A stretch of 64,000 nt of DNA, from contig CAJUIL010000001.1 of the NCBI GenBank assembly GCA_910586225.1, forward strand, positions 124,001 to 188,000, written 5' to 3'. Made by a program: the position numbers and the translations under genes. The stretch comes from an uncultured Eubacterium sp. GTDB taxonomy: Bacteria > Bacillota > Clostridia > Lachnospirales > Lachnospiraceae. Position 1 is the stretch's first letter, and each line of letters begins with the position of its first letter. Positions 47,008 through 55,233 of this stretch are shown in pieces. Below the pieces are notes generated by a model that searched no databases, was not told the origin of the DNA, and saw only the letters and a program-made list of their open reading frames with translations.

Positions 47008-47017
47008 TTTGTCGAAT
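47008..47017 (-). promoter_or_regulatory. 0A box upstream of spo0A
   Basis: An exact TGTCGAA core within TTTGTCGAAT, about 110 bases before the spo0A start. It fits autoregulation by phosphorylated Spo0A, as in Bacillus. A partial ATCGAAA copy lies next to it. The rest of 46900-47131 is A/T-rich without a gene. Confidence 0.5.
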
Positions 47018-47131
47018 ATTGTTAATAACTCTGTGATTTTCACAAAAATTACAATATGTTACGATTTTATTATGGCCCATTTCATTATCCTATGTATATA
47101 GTTGTAAAATTTATCTTGATTATTTGACAAT

Positions 47132-47176
47132 AAAAAAAACAGTCTACCTCCATATTTGAAGATAAACTGCTTTTTT
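47132..47176 (-). terminator. Terminator of the metallophosphoesterase-rubrerythrin gene
   Basis: An imperfect 10-bp stem (47140-47149 with 47160-47169), with eight U on the minus strand and a T-run on the other side. Confidence 0.75.
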
Positions 47177-47198
47177 CAACATTGTTTTATACTTTTTA

Positions 47199-48470
47199 CT
47201 ATCTAGATGTGTTGCTGTCGTATCTCTCATACTGATGGTTCGGCCCGCCGCAGACCGGACAGCGTTCCGGCGCCGAGGTGCCCGCCATCACATAACCGCA
47301 GACCGGACATACGTAAATAACCTCCTTGGCAAATGCCTCCATATCCGACGCCTGCTCCAGCAGCGCTGCGTGCTCCTTTTCCGCTGCGGACGCGCTTTCG
47401 TATGCCTGCTGCGCCAATGGATAATGATGCTCTCTTGCATATGCGGCAAGCATCGGGTACAGCTTTTCATGCTCAAACCGCTCTCCTGGCACATAGCCTT
47501 CTACTGCTTCGCGAAATGCCGCCGGACGCTCCAGTACCGCATAAAAATTACGCGCATGGCAATATTCCGAAGCCGCAAGTGCCCGAAACAGATTGGCAAT
47601 CCGCTCCATACCCCTGCGCCTTGCACGGTCAGCGAACATCAAATATTTCAAATGCGCCATCAGTTCGCCTTGCACGGTTTCCTGCAAACGCTGCCTAAGG
47701 ATCCCATCCCCGCGTTCCCTGGCATACCCATCCTCGGACAGATCAGCGATCCGGTAGCTTAATACCCCGTTTTCCTCATAAAAATGCACTACATGGTGTT
47801 CCACGTCACTAGAGCGGATTTCCTTTGAAACATCTTCGATCATAGCGCCGCCCCCGCCGGTGCAGATCAGCGGGATCCCATCCACCTCATCTACAAACCG
47901 TGAATGCACATGACCACAGACCAGGTATTTCACCTTATCCTTCCACGGCGTATACGCCGCCTTCAGACGGGCAAATTCCTCCTCAGACACACAGTTTAAA
48001 ATAAAATGATTCGGAACCGGAATGTGAAACACCAAAACAGCCTGGCGCACCTGCTCCATCGCAAGTACTTTTTCTAATAGCGCTAGCCCTTCCTCCTCAA
48101 ACGAGCGCACCGCATTATCCAGTACAATTACCGCAAACTTCTCCAAAAGCAGCGCGTAATTTTTCAGACCGAAGTATTCGGTATACGCTCCCGTATCATG
48201 ATTTCCTCTGAGCGCATATACATCATTGCCCGCCAACGCCTCTGTAATTTCCGCAATCACCTTGTAAAAATGCTTCGTTCCTGCCGGAACCAGATCGCCT
48301 GCTATCAAGGTAATGTCATCATCTGCCGTTTCCTCCAGCGCGCCTGCATATACCTTCATATTATAGGTACCAAGCCCTTCGCATCCTGGATCCCCGATTA
48401 TCCCGATCGAATGAACGCCATCCAGCTGCAGGACCGAAGCTTCAACTTTTTTCATTCTTTTTATATTCAT
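47199..48470 (-). CDS. Metallophosphoesterase fused to a rubrerythrin (ferritin-like plus rubredoxin)
   Basis: 423 residues in three parts. Residues about 18-245 are a calcineurin-like phosphoesterase: AGDL at 57-60, GNHD at 89-92, H149 and GHVH at 186-189. The first motif is GDPGC at 26-30, so the usual His of DxH is missing. Residues about 258-375 are a ferritin-like diiron domain with E264/E269, E302-H305 and E364-H367. Residues 385-415 are a rubredoxin-like iron site, CPVCG at 388-392 and again at 404-408. Rubrerythrins reduce peroxide in anaerobes. The fusion suggests a phosphoesterase tied to redox state. The substrate is unknown. GAGGG precedes ATG 48470. Confidence 0.85.
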   Translation of the reverse strand: MNIKRMKKVEASVLQLDGVHSIGIIGDPGCEGLGTYNMKVYAGALEETADDDITLIAGDLVPAGTKHFYKVIAEITEALAGNDVYALRGNHDTGAYTEYFGLKNYALLLEKFAVIVLDNAVRSFEEEGLALLEKVLAMEQVRQAVLVFHIPVPNHFILNCVSEEEFARLKAAYTPWKDKVKYLVCGHVHSRFVDEVDGIPLICTGGGGAMIEDVSKEIRSSDVEHHVVHFYEENGVLSYRIADLSEDGYARERGDGILRQRLQETVQGELMAHLKYLMFADRARRRGMERIANLFRALAASEYCHARNFYAVLERPAAFREAVEGYVPGERFEHEKLYPMLAAYAREHHYPLAQQAYESASAAEKEHAALLEQASDMEAFAKEVIYVCPVCGYVMAGTSAPERCPVCGGPNHQYERYDSNTSR

Positions 48471-48545
48471 TTAAAATTGCCCTCTCTTAAAAATTATATG
48501 CAAATTAGAAAAATTCTATCAATCCGCCAAATATTTTATCTTCAT

Positions 48546-50486
48546 TTATTTTATATGCAGACCGCATTCCGGACAAATCTCCGCAGACGAAAAGACGCAT
48601 CCGCAGCGGGTACAGCTTACCGTCCCCTGCTGCTCCAACGCATCATAAGACAGCTTTGCGCAAACCGGCGCTGCCTTCAGCTCGCGCACAAACTGGCCCA
48701 ATATCTGCGCCCAATCCTGCAGCTCTTCTGGAGAAACAGCGAACGGTAGCTTATGCCGCACGCCGCTTTCTTCTTCTGCAATCAGTGATTTATGATTTAA
48801 CAATCCCGAAGATACATGGATCGACCGGATTGCTGTAACCGGTATCCGGTATCCGCTCAACCGCGTACTGTAAAACAGATGCTCTGGCGTCAGCAGCATA
48901 CCGTCTCTGCCGTTTTCATCCTTTGACGTATCCGCCATAAAAACGGGATACTCAAAGATACCTTTTTTCTCCGCATAGGTAGCAACCGCACTGTCGATGA
49001 GCCTCGTATCTTCCGGCACCGCTGTATTTTGCAGCAGCTTACGCGCCGGATAAAAATGGTGTCTTGGATTTTCACGGATCACGCCGGACATACGTTCCCG
49101 CAGGCTGTCCGCAAGTATTCCGCATTCACCCAGGCCAATCTGCGCAAGCCGTCTGGAAACAACGGTAAGCGCCCCTGTCCGCAGTCCCGGTAAAAAGCTT
49201 TCTTTTAAGATCATCGCATACAGGGAAGCCGCCGTTTCAAAATCCATCATTCCAACACGAGAGAGCAATTTATTTAATCTTGCTTTATCAAATTCACCTA
49301 TCCATTCCAAGATCCGATCGACATAAGGCGCTGCGTTTTCCCTTGCAAAATCCTTTTCCTCCATTTGACGCAGCAGCAGCACATAGTCTGCACGGCTCTT
49401 TTTCGCCGAATTCATCAGCATATTGCTGATCTCCTTGATCTCCAGCGTTTCCCGCATCTTACGCAGCGGTTCTTTATATTCTGCCAGGTCGATCTCCTCA
49501 TACGGAGCCAGATTTTCCATGAGCTGCTGATATTCTGCACGCTCTACATGAGCAGGCGCCTGCTCCATGATCAGCCGTACCTCGGCAATACCGTACTCCT
49601 GACGCAACGCGCAGAGCCGTTCCAAAAGGGCGATTTTCGTTTTTTCAAAAAGCTCCTCCTTTTCCGCCTTCTCTATCATCCTGCATATGTGCGCATAAGT
49701 TCTGTTCACGCCATCCGCAAGCTCTTCATCTACTCTGCGCATCCGTTCCTTGTATTCATGATCCTGAATCGGATCATACAGCTCTTCCTTCTCATTGTCA
49801 CTTAAGAGCTTATCAAAACGGATATCTCTTAACAGCGTTTTTTTCTGCAGATCCGACAAACGATCCAGTACACCGATCCTCGCACGATACTTTTGTATCC
49901 GCTGCGCCGCTGCCTTGGCGCCGCTGCCTGCGTCAACTCCTATTCCGTTGACCTTACCAGCATTCCCGCTGCCATAAATCCACTCCGGCATTTTAAGCAC
50001 TTGCCTTGGTGCCTGCGCGCCCATACCTTTTGCAGAAGCAATAGCCTTTTCCACAACATCCTCATAAGTAACCCGCATCCCTGATTCATAAAATTCAAGC
50101 TGCTCACCGGAAAATACCACATCCAGTGCATATCTGCCCAGTACTTCCCCAAACATCTGCTCCAGCTGCGACACATCCTGCTCCACCTTAAGGCCTGGAA
50201 AGATATCCCATGCTTCGAAAGCATAAACTGCCATCGTGATCAAATCCTCCAGCCCCGGATGATCGGCCATTTCAAATTCCGTCTCATCCTCCATCGGCAG
50301 GTCGGTCAGCGTCACCTCTGCCTTTTGGATATCAAAATGTAAAAACAGAGAGCGCACAAAGCCTTCCAGTATCATCCGATCGCCCATAATGATGAAGCGG
50401 CCGTTCCACACGACCTGCGCGCCGATTGCCTGTATCAGCTCATTGAACATATGCTTCTGCTCCTGGTTCGCATTTAAAACCAGCAT
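48546..50486 (-). CDS. Large hypothetical protein with C-terminal zinc ribbon
   Basis: About 646 residues; ATG 50486 has GAGGTG seven bases upstream and is preferred over GTG 50501. I do not recognise the family. The N-terminal 160 residues look globular, the middle (200-480) is helical and highly charged. Residues about 495-600 contain LTPEHLFYSTRLSGYRIPV and look like a PH-like or GRAM-like beta domain. It ends in a zinc ribbon, CTRCGCVFSSAEICPECG. No membrane segment or signal peptide. It could be a cytosolic scaffold. It stands alone, just upstream of the phosphoesterase fusion in the same direction. Confidence 0.75.
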   Translation of the reverse strand: MLVLNANQEQKHMFNELIQAIGAQVVWNGRFIIMGDRMILEGFVRSLFLHFDIQKAEVTLTDLPMEDETEFEMADHPGLEDLITMAVYAFEAWDIFPGLKVEQDVSQLEQMFGEVLGRYALDVVFSGEQLEFYESGMRVTYEDVVEKAIASAKGMGAQAPRQVLKMPEWIYGSGNAGKVNGIGVDAGSGAKAAAQRIQKYRARIGVLDRLSDLQKKTLLRDIRFDKLLSDNEKEELYDPIQDHEYKERMRRVDEELADGVNRTYAHICRMIEKAEKEELFEKTKIALLERLCALRQEYGIAEVRLIMEQAPAHVERAEYQQLMENLAPYEEIDLAEYKEPLRKMRETLEIKEISNMLMNSAKKSRADYVLLLRQMEEKDFARENAAPYVDRILEWIGEFDKARLNKLLSRVGMMDFETAASLYAMILKESFLPGLRTGALTVVSRRLAQIGLGECGILADSLRERMSGVIRENPRHHFYPARKLLQNTAVPEDTRLIDSAVATYAEKKGIFEYPVFMADTSKDENGRDGMLLTPEHLFYSTRLSGYRIPVTAIRSIHVSSGLLNHKSLIAEEESGVRHKLPFAVSPEELQDWAQILGQFVRELKAAPVCAKLSYDALEQQGTVSCTRCGCVFSSAEICPECGLHIK

Positions 50487-50567
50487 TCCAAGACACCTCA
50501 CTTTTCGTTCTCTCTATTGGTTGGCTACAGGCTTTATTATAGCACTGTTCCAGGAATGCTTCAATAC

Positions 50568-50771
50568 TTAGAGCTCGATCTGTGTCTCATCTGCAAGATA
50601 CTCAAAAAAATCAAAATCCGCGTAATGCTGATGCTTCACCCGATCCGCGCAGGTGATGCCCACCATAGTTCCAGTAAATTCTCCATACTTACAGTACTCA
50701 TCGGAAAATTTTGTCGTATCAAACACAATGCCTATTTTCTCATAGTTTTCATTGTCATATCCCCACTCGAA
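50568..50771 (-). pseudogene. Remnant: C-terminus of a GH43 beta-xylosidase
   Basis: I translated this frame by hand. About 67 codons read FEWGYDNENYEKIGIVFDTT, then GEFTGTMVGITCADRVKHQH, then YADFDFFEYLADETQIEL and a stop. This is the C-terminal end typical of family 43 xylan 1,4-beta-xylosidases. The frame breaks into unrelated sequence at about 50771, where the AraC remnant begins on the other strand. The catalytic propeller and start are gone. Confidence 0.8.
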
Positions 50772-51225
50772 CCAGCAATGCCTTCCTTATCATGATCATC
50801 CCGAAGGCTATATCCTGCGGTTTAACAGCCTGCTTTTTGAGCTATTGTTCCAGCTCTACCACAATTTCAGCGTAAAAATTTTTCAGACAAGCTTAAACCG
50901 CAAATCCAAATATTTGAACCGCCTGAGCCACGTTCTAAACTACATCAATCAAAATTACAGCCGCCCGATCTCCATTTCTGAAATTTCCGGGATTGCTCAT
51001 TTGGATCCGGGGTATTTCTGCCGCTTTTTTAAAAAGCATATGGGGCTTACCTTTCTGGAATACCAAAGCGAAGTACGGCTGTCCCATATTTATCAGGATT
51101 TGATCTCTACGCAGGACACGCTGCAAAATATTTTGGAACGGCATGGTTTTACGAATTACAAGCTGTTCCGCAGGGTGTTTTCTGAGCATTTTCACGCGAC
51201 GCCTTCGCAGGTGCGCAAGCAGTGA
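50772..51225 (+). pseudogene. Remnant: AraC-family regulator lacking its N-terminal sensor part
   Basis: The reading frame from 50772 resembles the cupin end (YHDHPEGYILRFNSLLFELL) and an intact AraC DNA-binding domain: PISISEISGIAHLDPGYFCR, then FKKHMGLTFLEYQSEVRL and a second HTH. The first 100 or more residues are missing. The only upstream in-frame start is a TTG at 50752 inside antisense xylosidase sequence, with no ribosome binding site. It is almost certainly dead, or a truncated HTH fragment if translated. Confidence 0.8.
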
Positions 51226-51263
51226 GATCACTTGCATTTGGGTTCTGCATTTATTTATAACAG

Positions 51264-51298
51264 CAAAAAAGATGGGCTAATTCATCCCATCTTTTTAA
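51264..51298. terminator. Bidirectional hairpin terminator after the AraC remnant and the radical SAM operon
   Basis: A stem AAAAAGATGGG/CCCATCTTTTT with a 9-base loop. Both strands carry the needed U-run. It lies between convergent genes, 67 bases after the radical SAM stop. Confidence 0.8.
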
Positions 51299-51364
51299 AA
51301 ACGATATCATGTAAATAAAAATAATAATCACGCTTGACCGTCTTAACACCACTACATACAGATC

Positions 51365-52519
51365 CTATTCCTTATATCTTAATATCTCTCGATAAATTTC
51401 ATCTGGAATCGATATACTTCCCTCCTCTTCGGTAAGACTGTTGTGTGTACAAGCCCGGTATAAAACAGGCCCTAACTTCATCTCCTTTTGCTCAGCAATC
51501 TTTGATGCTTTATGAACAACATCCAGCAAAAACTTTGGTTCTGGTTTTTTCATATTTCCTGTTTCAGCTGCCGGAACAAACGCACTCAAAACAGGCACAC
51601 AGCCGCAGTCAGCCAATGCTCTCACACCTTCCAGCGTATCTTTCTCCGATTCCAGGCCCACAACTAAAGAAGATCGGATATTTTTCCCACCAAAAATTCG
51701 AACCGCTTTCTTTATAAATTTAAAATATCTGTCTTTTCCAATCTTCCACTTACCATAAATGTAATTTTTACGCTTTTCTTCATTGTATAACTCCAGGTTC
51801 ACAGACATCGTTGCTACTTTACATTCTTCTTTTAAAAAAAGCAAAAATTCTTCGTATTCGCTTTCTGTCGGCTTCATCACCGCATCCTTGCCTCTTGGAG
51901 AAAGCATTACGTCAAATTTCAGCTCCTTATATTTATTCGGAAAGAAACGGTAAACCTCATTCATATACGCATAATTGCTCTGCCCCATCCGAGGTGTACC
52001 ACCACTGATCAGAACATGCCTAGGCGTATTATTCGGATCCTTTAATGCTATCTGTACTGCCCGATCAAGGTTATGCAGCGGTATTTCTCTATATCCCGCT
52101 AAACAGCATGTACAAAAGCGACAATGATGGCTACAGCCAAAAATTGGTGATATACGCAGCCTGTCTGCATGTGTCATAACAAGCTCCCTGACCGGAATTT
52201 TATCATCCAAACGTTTTCCTGTTAAAGCATACTCTGGTTCTTTCATAATCTCAATCTGCAAGGGCAGGCAAATATCTCTCACTTTCATTACCAAACGCCC
52301 CTCTTCATCATCAATACGAAATGGAGTACCTTCCATCTTCACTGGCACATTAACATACATTTTGTGATCGATCTTTAAGACTACCCCGCTTGTTGTTGGA
52401 TAATCTGAAAAGTAAATCTGCCCACAGCTACCCTGGCACATTTTACTTCTGGCCCTGGATGTAAAGACAGCCCCTAGCTGCATCAATCTGATCTTCAATT
52501 CTGTATATCCCATATTCAT
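51365..52519 (-). CDS. Radical SAM protein, last gene of the candidate defence operon
   Basis: 384 residues from MNMGYTELKIRL (ATG 52519, AAAGGA nine bases upstream, two bases after the preceding stop). The 4Fe-4S motif is C129-SHH-C133-RF-C136, followed by two more Cys-rich positions (CTCCLAGYR). The SAM-binding glycine stretch is VLISGGTPRMG. An extra pair, CQGSCG at 28-33, lies in the N-terminal region. It lacks a SPASM-type C-terminal Cys cluster and viperin signatures. Radical SAM enzymes cleave SAM to a 5'-deoxyadenosyl radical; this one's substrate is unknown. Position in the operon suggests it modifies a partner protein, a nucleotide or a signal. Confidence 0.88.
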   Translation of the reverse strand: MNMGYTELKIRLMQLGAVFTSRARSKMCQGSCGQIYFSDYPTTSGVVLKIDHKMYVNVPVKMEGTPFRIDDEEGRLVMKVRDICLPLQIEIMKEPEYALTGKRLDDKIPVRELVMTHADRLRISPIFGCSHHCRFCTCCLAGYREIPLHNLDRAVQIALKDPNNTPRHVLISGGTPRMGQSNYAYMNEVYRFFPNKYKELKFDVMLSPRGKDAVMKPTESEYEEFLLFLKEECKVATMSVNLELYNEEKRKNYIYGKWKIGKDRYFKFIKKAVRIFGGKNIRSSLVVGLESEKDTLEGVRALADCGCVPVLSAFVPAAETGNMKKPEPKFLLDVVHKASKIAEQKEMKLGPVLYRACTHNSLTEEEGSISIPDEIYREILRYKE

Positions 52520-52521
52520 CT

Positions 52522-54090
52522 TTATATTTCCTTTGCTGTCCGATACTCTCTTAATAATTCGATGGCAGCTAAAGTAGCTGCACAAAATGGTTTTTTGATA
52601 TCAGACGGAGAATTCCAATGTCCATGCGTATGCTGCATATCCAGCACATTCTGAACAACTTCTTCCAAAACCCCCCAATCCGCTTTGCTCAGTGCGATCC
52701 CAAAGCGGTTATAGCCCTGTAAAACTGTAAATGCCGCAATCATCTCCGGATAACTGTACCATGCGTACATACCAGACGAATATCCGTTTTTTCCAGGTGT
52801 TTTAAACGCATATTTACCAATTTCCCCTTTAACATTGTGCTGCTTCCAATACTCAAAAAAATCTATATGGTATTTTTTTATCTCTTCACGTTTCTCTTCA
52901 AACTGCTCCCATACAGTATACAATGATCTGCACACTCTTGCCGTACTAATGATCAGATCCGCTTCTGGATAATTTGCGGCGGAAGCTCCAAAATAAGGCG
53001 CCCATATAAAATGTCCCTGATATTCCGCTGTATGTGCTTTTAAATAGTTGTATGCTTCGTTAATATATTCTCGGCACTTCTGATATAGCTTCTCATGTTC
53101 CTCCTTAGCCAGTATGCCGCTCCCCCTGCTGATACCCATTGCATACATCGCCATGCGGGTACAGTTGTCATTTGGAAGTGTTCCGTTTATACACCCAACT
53201 TCCTCATCCTCATATCTGTAAATTCCATAGCTTCCTCCTGGCTGCTGCATTCGGATCAAAAATCTCACTCCTGAAAGTACCGCATCCTCAATGCTGCAGC
53301 TTTCTACTGTAATATTTATATCTAGGTTTTCTTCCAATACCTTCCGGTTTGAATAAAATTTGGACAGCGCTACAATGGCCAGGCAGGTTGCATCCACGGT
53401 CGGATGCTCTGCTTCGGGCTGATCCTCCAGTGGAAAGAAGCCGCCTTCGTCCCAGCCTTGCAGCTTACATTGGCACCCTAAGATTTTCCTGACGAGAAAT
53501 TCAACGCTGTTGATCAGGATATCCGGTTCAATCCCACATTCTTTGATAAAATCTTCCCCATAACATATGAGCGACAATGCATCCGAAGTCGCTGTACCTG
53601 CAACATTCTTCCCGATCAAGCTATCTTCTTCCCCGCATCTTAAAAATGCCGGCAATCCCTTCATATCTGATTTTCGAGCCAGCTGGACCATATTCACACA
53701 CCACTGGACGCCTCTTATAATTGCTGTTTTTTTGTCGTCTGCTTTGACACCTTCCTCTGCCGAATCTTGTTTTCCAAGAAACACCTCTGCCAACTGCTCA
53801 AAAGAAACTTTATCCCCTCCAAAATACAGCTCGTCATTAAATTCCCAATATTCACCGTTGTACCGGAATATTTCCGTCTGCTTCACCAGTTTTTTTGTAT
53901 AATTCATAGAAAGCGGCCGATTGCCAGCAATTTCTTCCGCCATTAACAAAAAATCTTCTTCGTCAATCTCCTGCGTACGCTGATAAGAAATGATCATCTG
54001 CAAGATCAGGCGATACTGCAGCTCTACCTCCGTCCTGTCTTTTCCATTCAGGCATGTAGCATAAAATACAATTTTATTTCCTGCTTCCAT
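52522..54090 (-). CDS. Alpha/alpha-toroid protein (prenyltransferase/terpene-cyclase-like repeats)
   Basis: 522 residues. After an N-terminal helical region (about 1-120) it has repeats typical of the alpha/alpha toroid: SDALSLICYG, GWDEGGFFPLEDQ with TVDATCLAIVALSKFY, QQPGGSYGIYRYED with DNCTRMAMYAMG, and HGHWNSPSDIKKPFCAATL. The DxDD motif of class II cyclases is not visible, so terpene cyclisation is unlikely. The fold could hold a lipid, peptide or nucleotide, or act as a sensor. It starts 24 bases after the AAA gene and ends two bases before the radical SAM gene; the pairing with that enzyme looks functional. I do not recognise a named family. Confidence 0.7.
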   Translation of the reverse strand: MEAGNKIVFYATCLNGKDRTEVELQYRLILQMIISYQRTQEIDEEDFLLMAEEIAGNRPLSMNYTKKLVKQTEIFRYNGEYWEFNDELYFGGDKVSFEQLAEVFLGKQDSAEEGVKADDKKTAIIRGVQWCVNMVQLARKSDMKGLPAFLRCGEEDSLIGKNVAGTATSDALSLICYGEDFIKECGIEPDILINSVEFLVRKILGCQCKLQGWDEGGFFPLEDQPEAEHPTVDATCLAIVALSKFYSNRKVLEENLDINITVESCSIEDAVLSGVRFLIRMQQPGGSYGIYRYEDEEVGCINGTLPNDNCTRMAMYAMGISRGSGILAKEEHEKLYQKCREYINEAYNYLKAHTAEYQGHFIWAPYFGASAANYPEADLIISTARVCRSLYTVWEQFEEKREEIKKYHIDFFEYWKQHNVKGEIGKYAFKTPGKNGYSSGMYAWYSYPEMIAAFTVLQGYNRFGIALSKADWGVLEEVVQNVLDMQHTHGHWNSPSDIKKPFCAATLAAIELLREYRTAKEI

Positions 54091-54114
54091 CCAAATCCCT
54101 TCCTGGCCTCATTT

Positions 54115-55161
54115 TCACGATACGGACAAAAGCAGCGTCAAAGACGGCAGATATGGCTCCGGACGGCGTACAAATACGCTGCTTCCATCCCCATACCTTG
54201 GTATCCCAACAGACACAAGCAAGTTTGCGGCTGCAAATGGTTCTAAAATATCTTCAATAAACTCTTGTTTTTTGATACTTATCCCTCCAGTATTCGCAAT
54301 TTCATATAAGAACTCTGTTGTAAAGCCTCGTGTAATTCCATTTCCTTTTGGAAATTCTTGTTTCAAGCGTTCCCTTAACAGATCTAAAAACCGGTTCTGA
54401 TTATCGTCTAAATCCTGATTGTCATCTTTGCAAAGGAAATCGTGGAACATACCCACCTTCAAAAATGCACGCTCAGAATTATAGCGGACATATTTTTCAT
54501 CTGCCACAATCTGCTGCATCAAAGAAAACATCCCTCGGAAATTATTCACTGGCCTCATCCATTCCGGAGTCATATAATCCAGCAATTCCGGCTCCATCAC
54601 TTCTTCAATCTGAAAATCATCCAGCGACAGGAAATGGTTAAAACGTTGTTCCAATACCCCTTTTAGAAACGCGCGGTCGATCTCTTCAAATTCCGTCAAT
54701 AAAACCTTATTCTTTAAACAGCCGCTGATATTGTCATTATTCAGTGAAAAATCACCCAGAAGGATTGCCCTGCGGTTTTTTCTCTCTAAATGATCCGCCA
54801 GACACTCCAGCCCTTTTATAAGCTTTTTTATCGGCGTCTTAATATCCGCTTCATCAACGATCAAAATATCTGCCGGAAACTCATCCAATACTTCCGGCCG
54901 CTCTGCAATCCCCCGGACGGTCAAAAATGAAGCCCCCACCGGCACATCCAGTTTTCTTTGGTTGATCAAATGATTGACTAAAAAAGTCTTTCCTGTTCCA
55001 AGCGGCTTCGAAACGATGATAACCTCTCCTTGCTTTAAATTTTCTATGTGCTCCTGCATCTGTCTGATTGCTTTTTCCCGCCCGTAAAATGGCACTTGAT
55101 AGGCCGCAGAATATGAAAAAATCTGCTCATTACACAGTTTTAAATCCTTATTCGTTATCAT
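54115..55161 (-). CDS. AAA/STAND-like ATPase
   Basis: 348 residues. The P-loop is PLGTGKTF at about 53-60 and Walker B is ADILIVDEAD at 97-106, followed by a sensor-like RAILLGDFS. The C-terminal third looks like a winged-helix domain (GGISIKKQEFIEDILEPFAA), a design shared with Orc/Cdc6-like and STAND ATPases. GGAAG precedes ATG 55161. It lies directly downstream of a protein of nearly equal length with a broken P-loop, and the two may form a heteromer. No family name can be given with certainty. Confidence 0.75.
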   Translation of the reverse strand: MITNKDLKLCNEQIFSYSAAYQVPFYGREKAIRQMQEHIENLKQGEVIIVSKPLGTGKTFLVNHLINQRKLDVPVGASFLTVRGIAERPEVLDEFPADILIVDEADIKTPIKKLIKGLECLADHLERKNRRAILLGDFSLNNDNISGCLKNKVLLTEFEEIDRAFLKGVLEQRFNHFLSLDDFQIEEVMEPELLDYMTPEWMRPVNNFRGMFSLMQQIVADEKYVRYNSERAFLKVGMFHDFLCKDDNQDLDDNQNRFLDLLRERLKQEFPKGNGITRGFTTEFLYEIANTGGISIKKQEFIEDILEPFAAANLLVSVGIPRYGDGSSVFVRRPEPYLPSLTLLLSVS

Positions 55162-55233
55162 TTTTCTTCCTTTCTAACTCTATAACATCCGTTTTTGTTA
55201 TCAATGGCTTCCCGCTTTCAAAATCTTTTGAAC

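Noticed and set aside
51365..52519. Prokaryotic viperin
   Set aside because: Only the generic CxxxCxxC motif is shared; the viperin-specific nucleotide-binding stretches were not recognised, and no nucleotide kinase is adjacent.
52522..54090. Terpene cyclase or squalene-hopene cyclase
   Set aside because: The repeats fit the toroid fold, but the DxDD acid motif is not visible and no isoprenoid genes are nearby.
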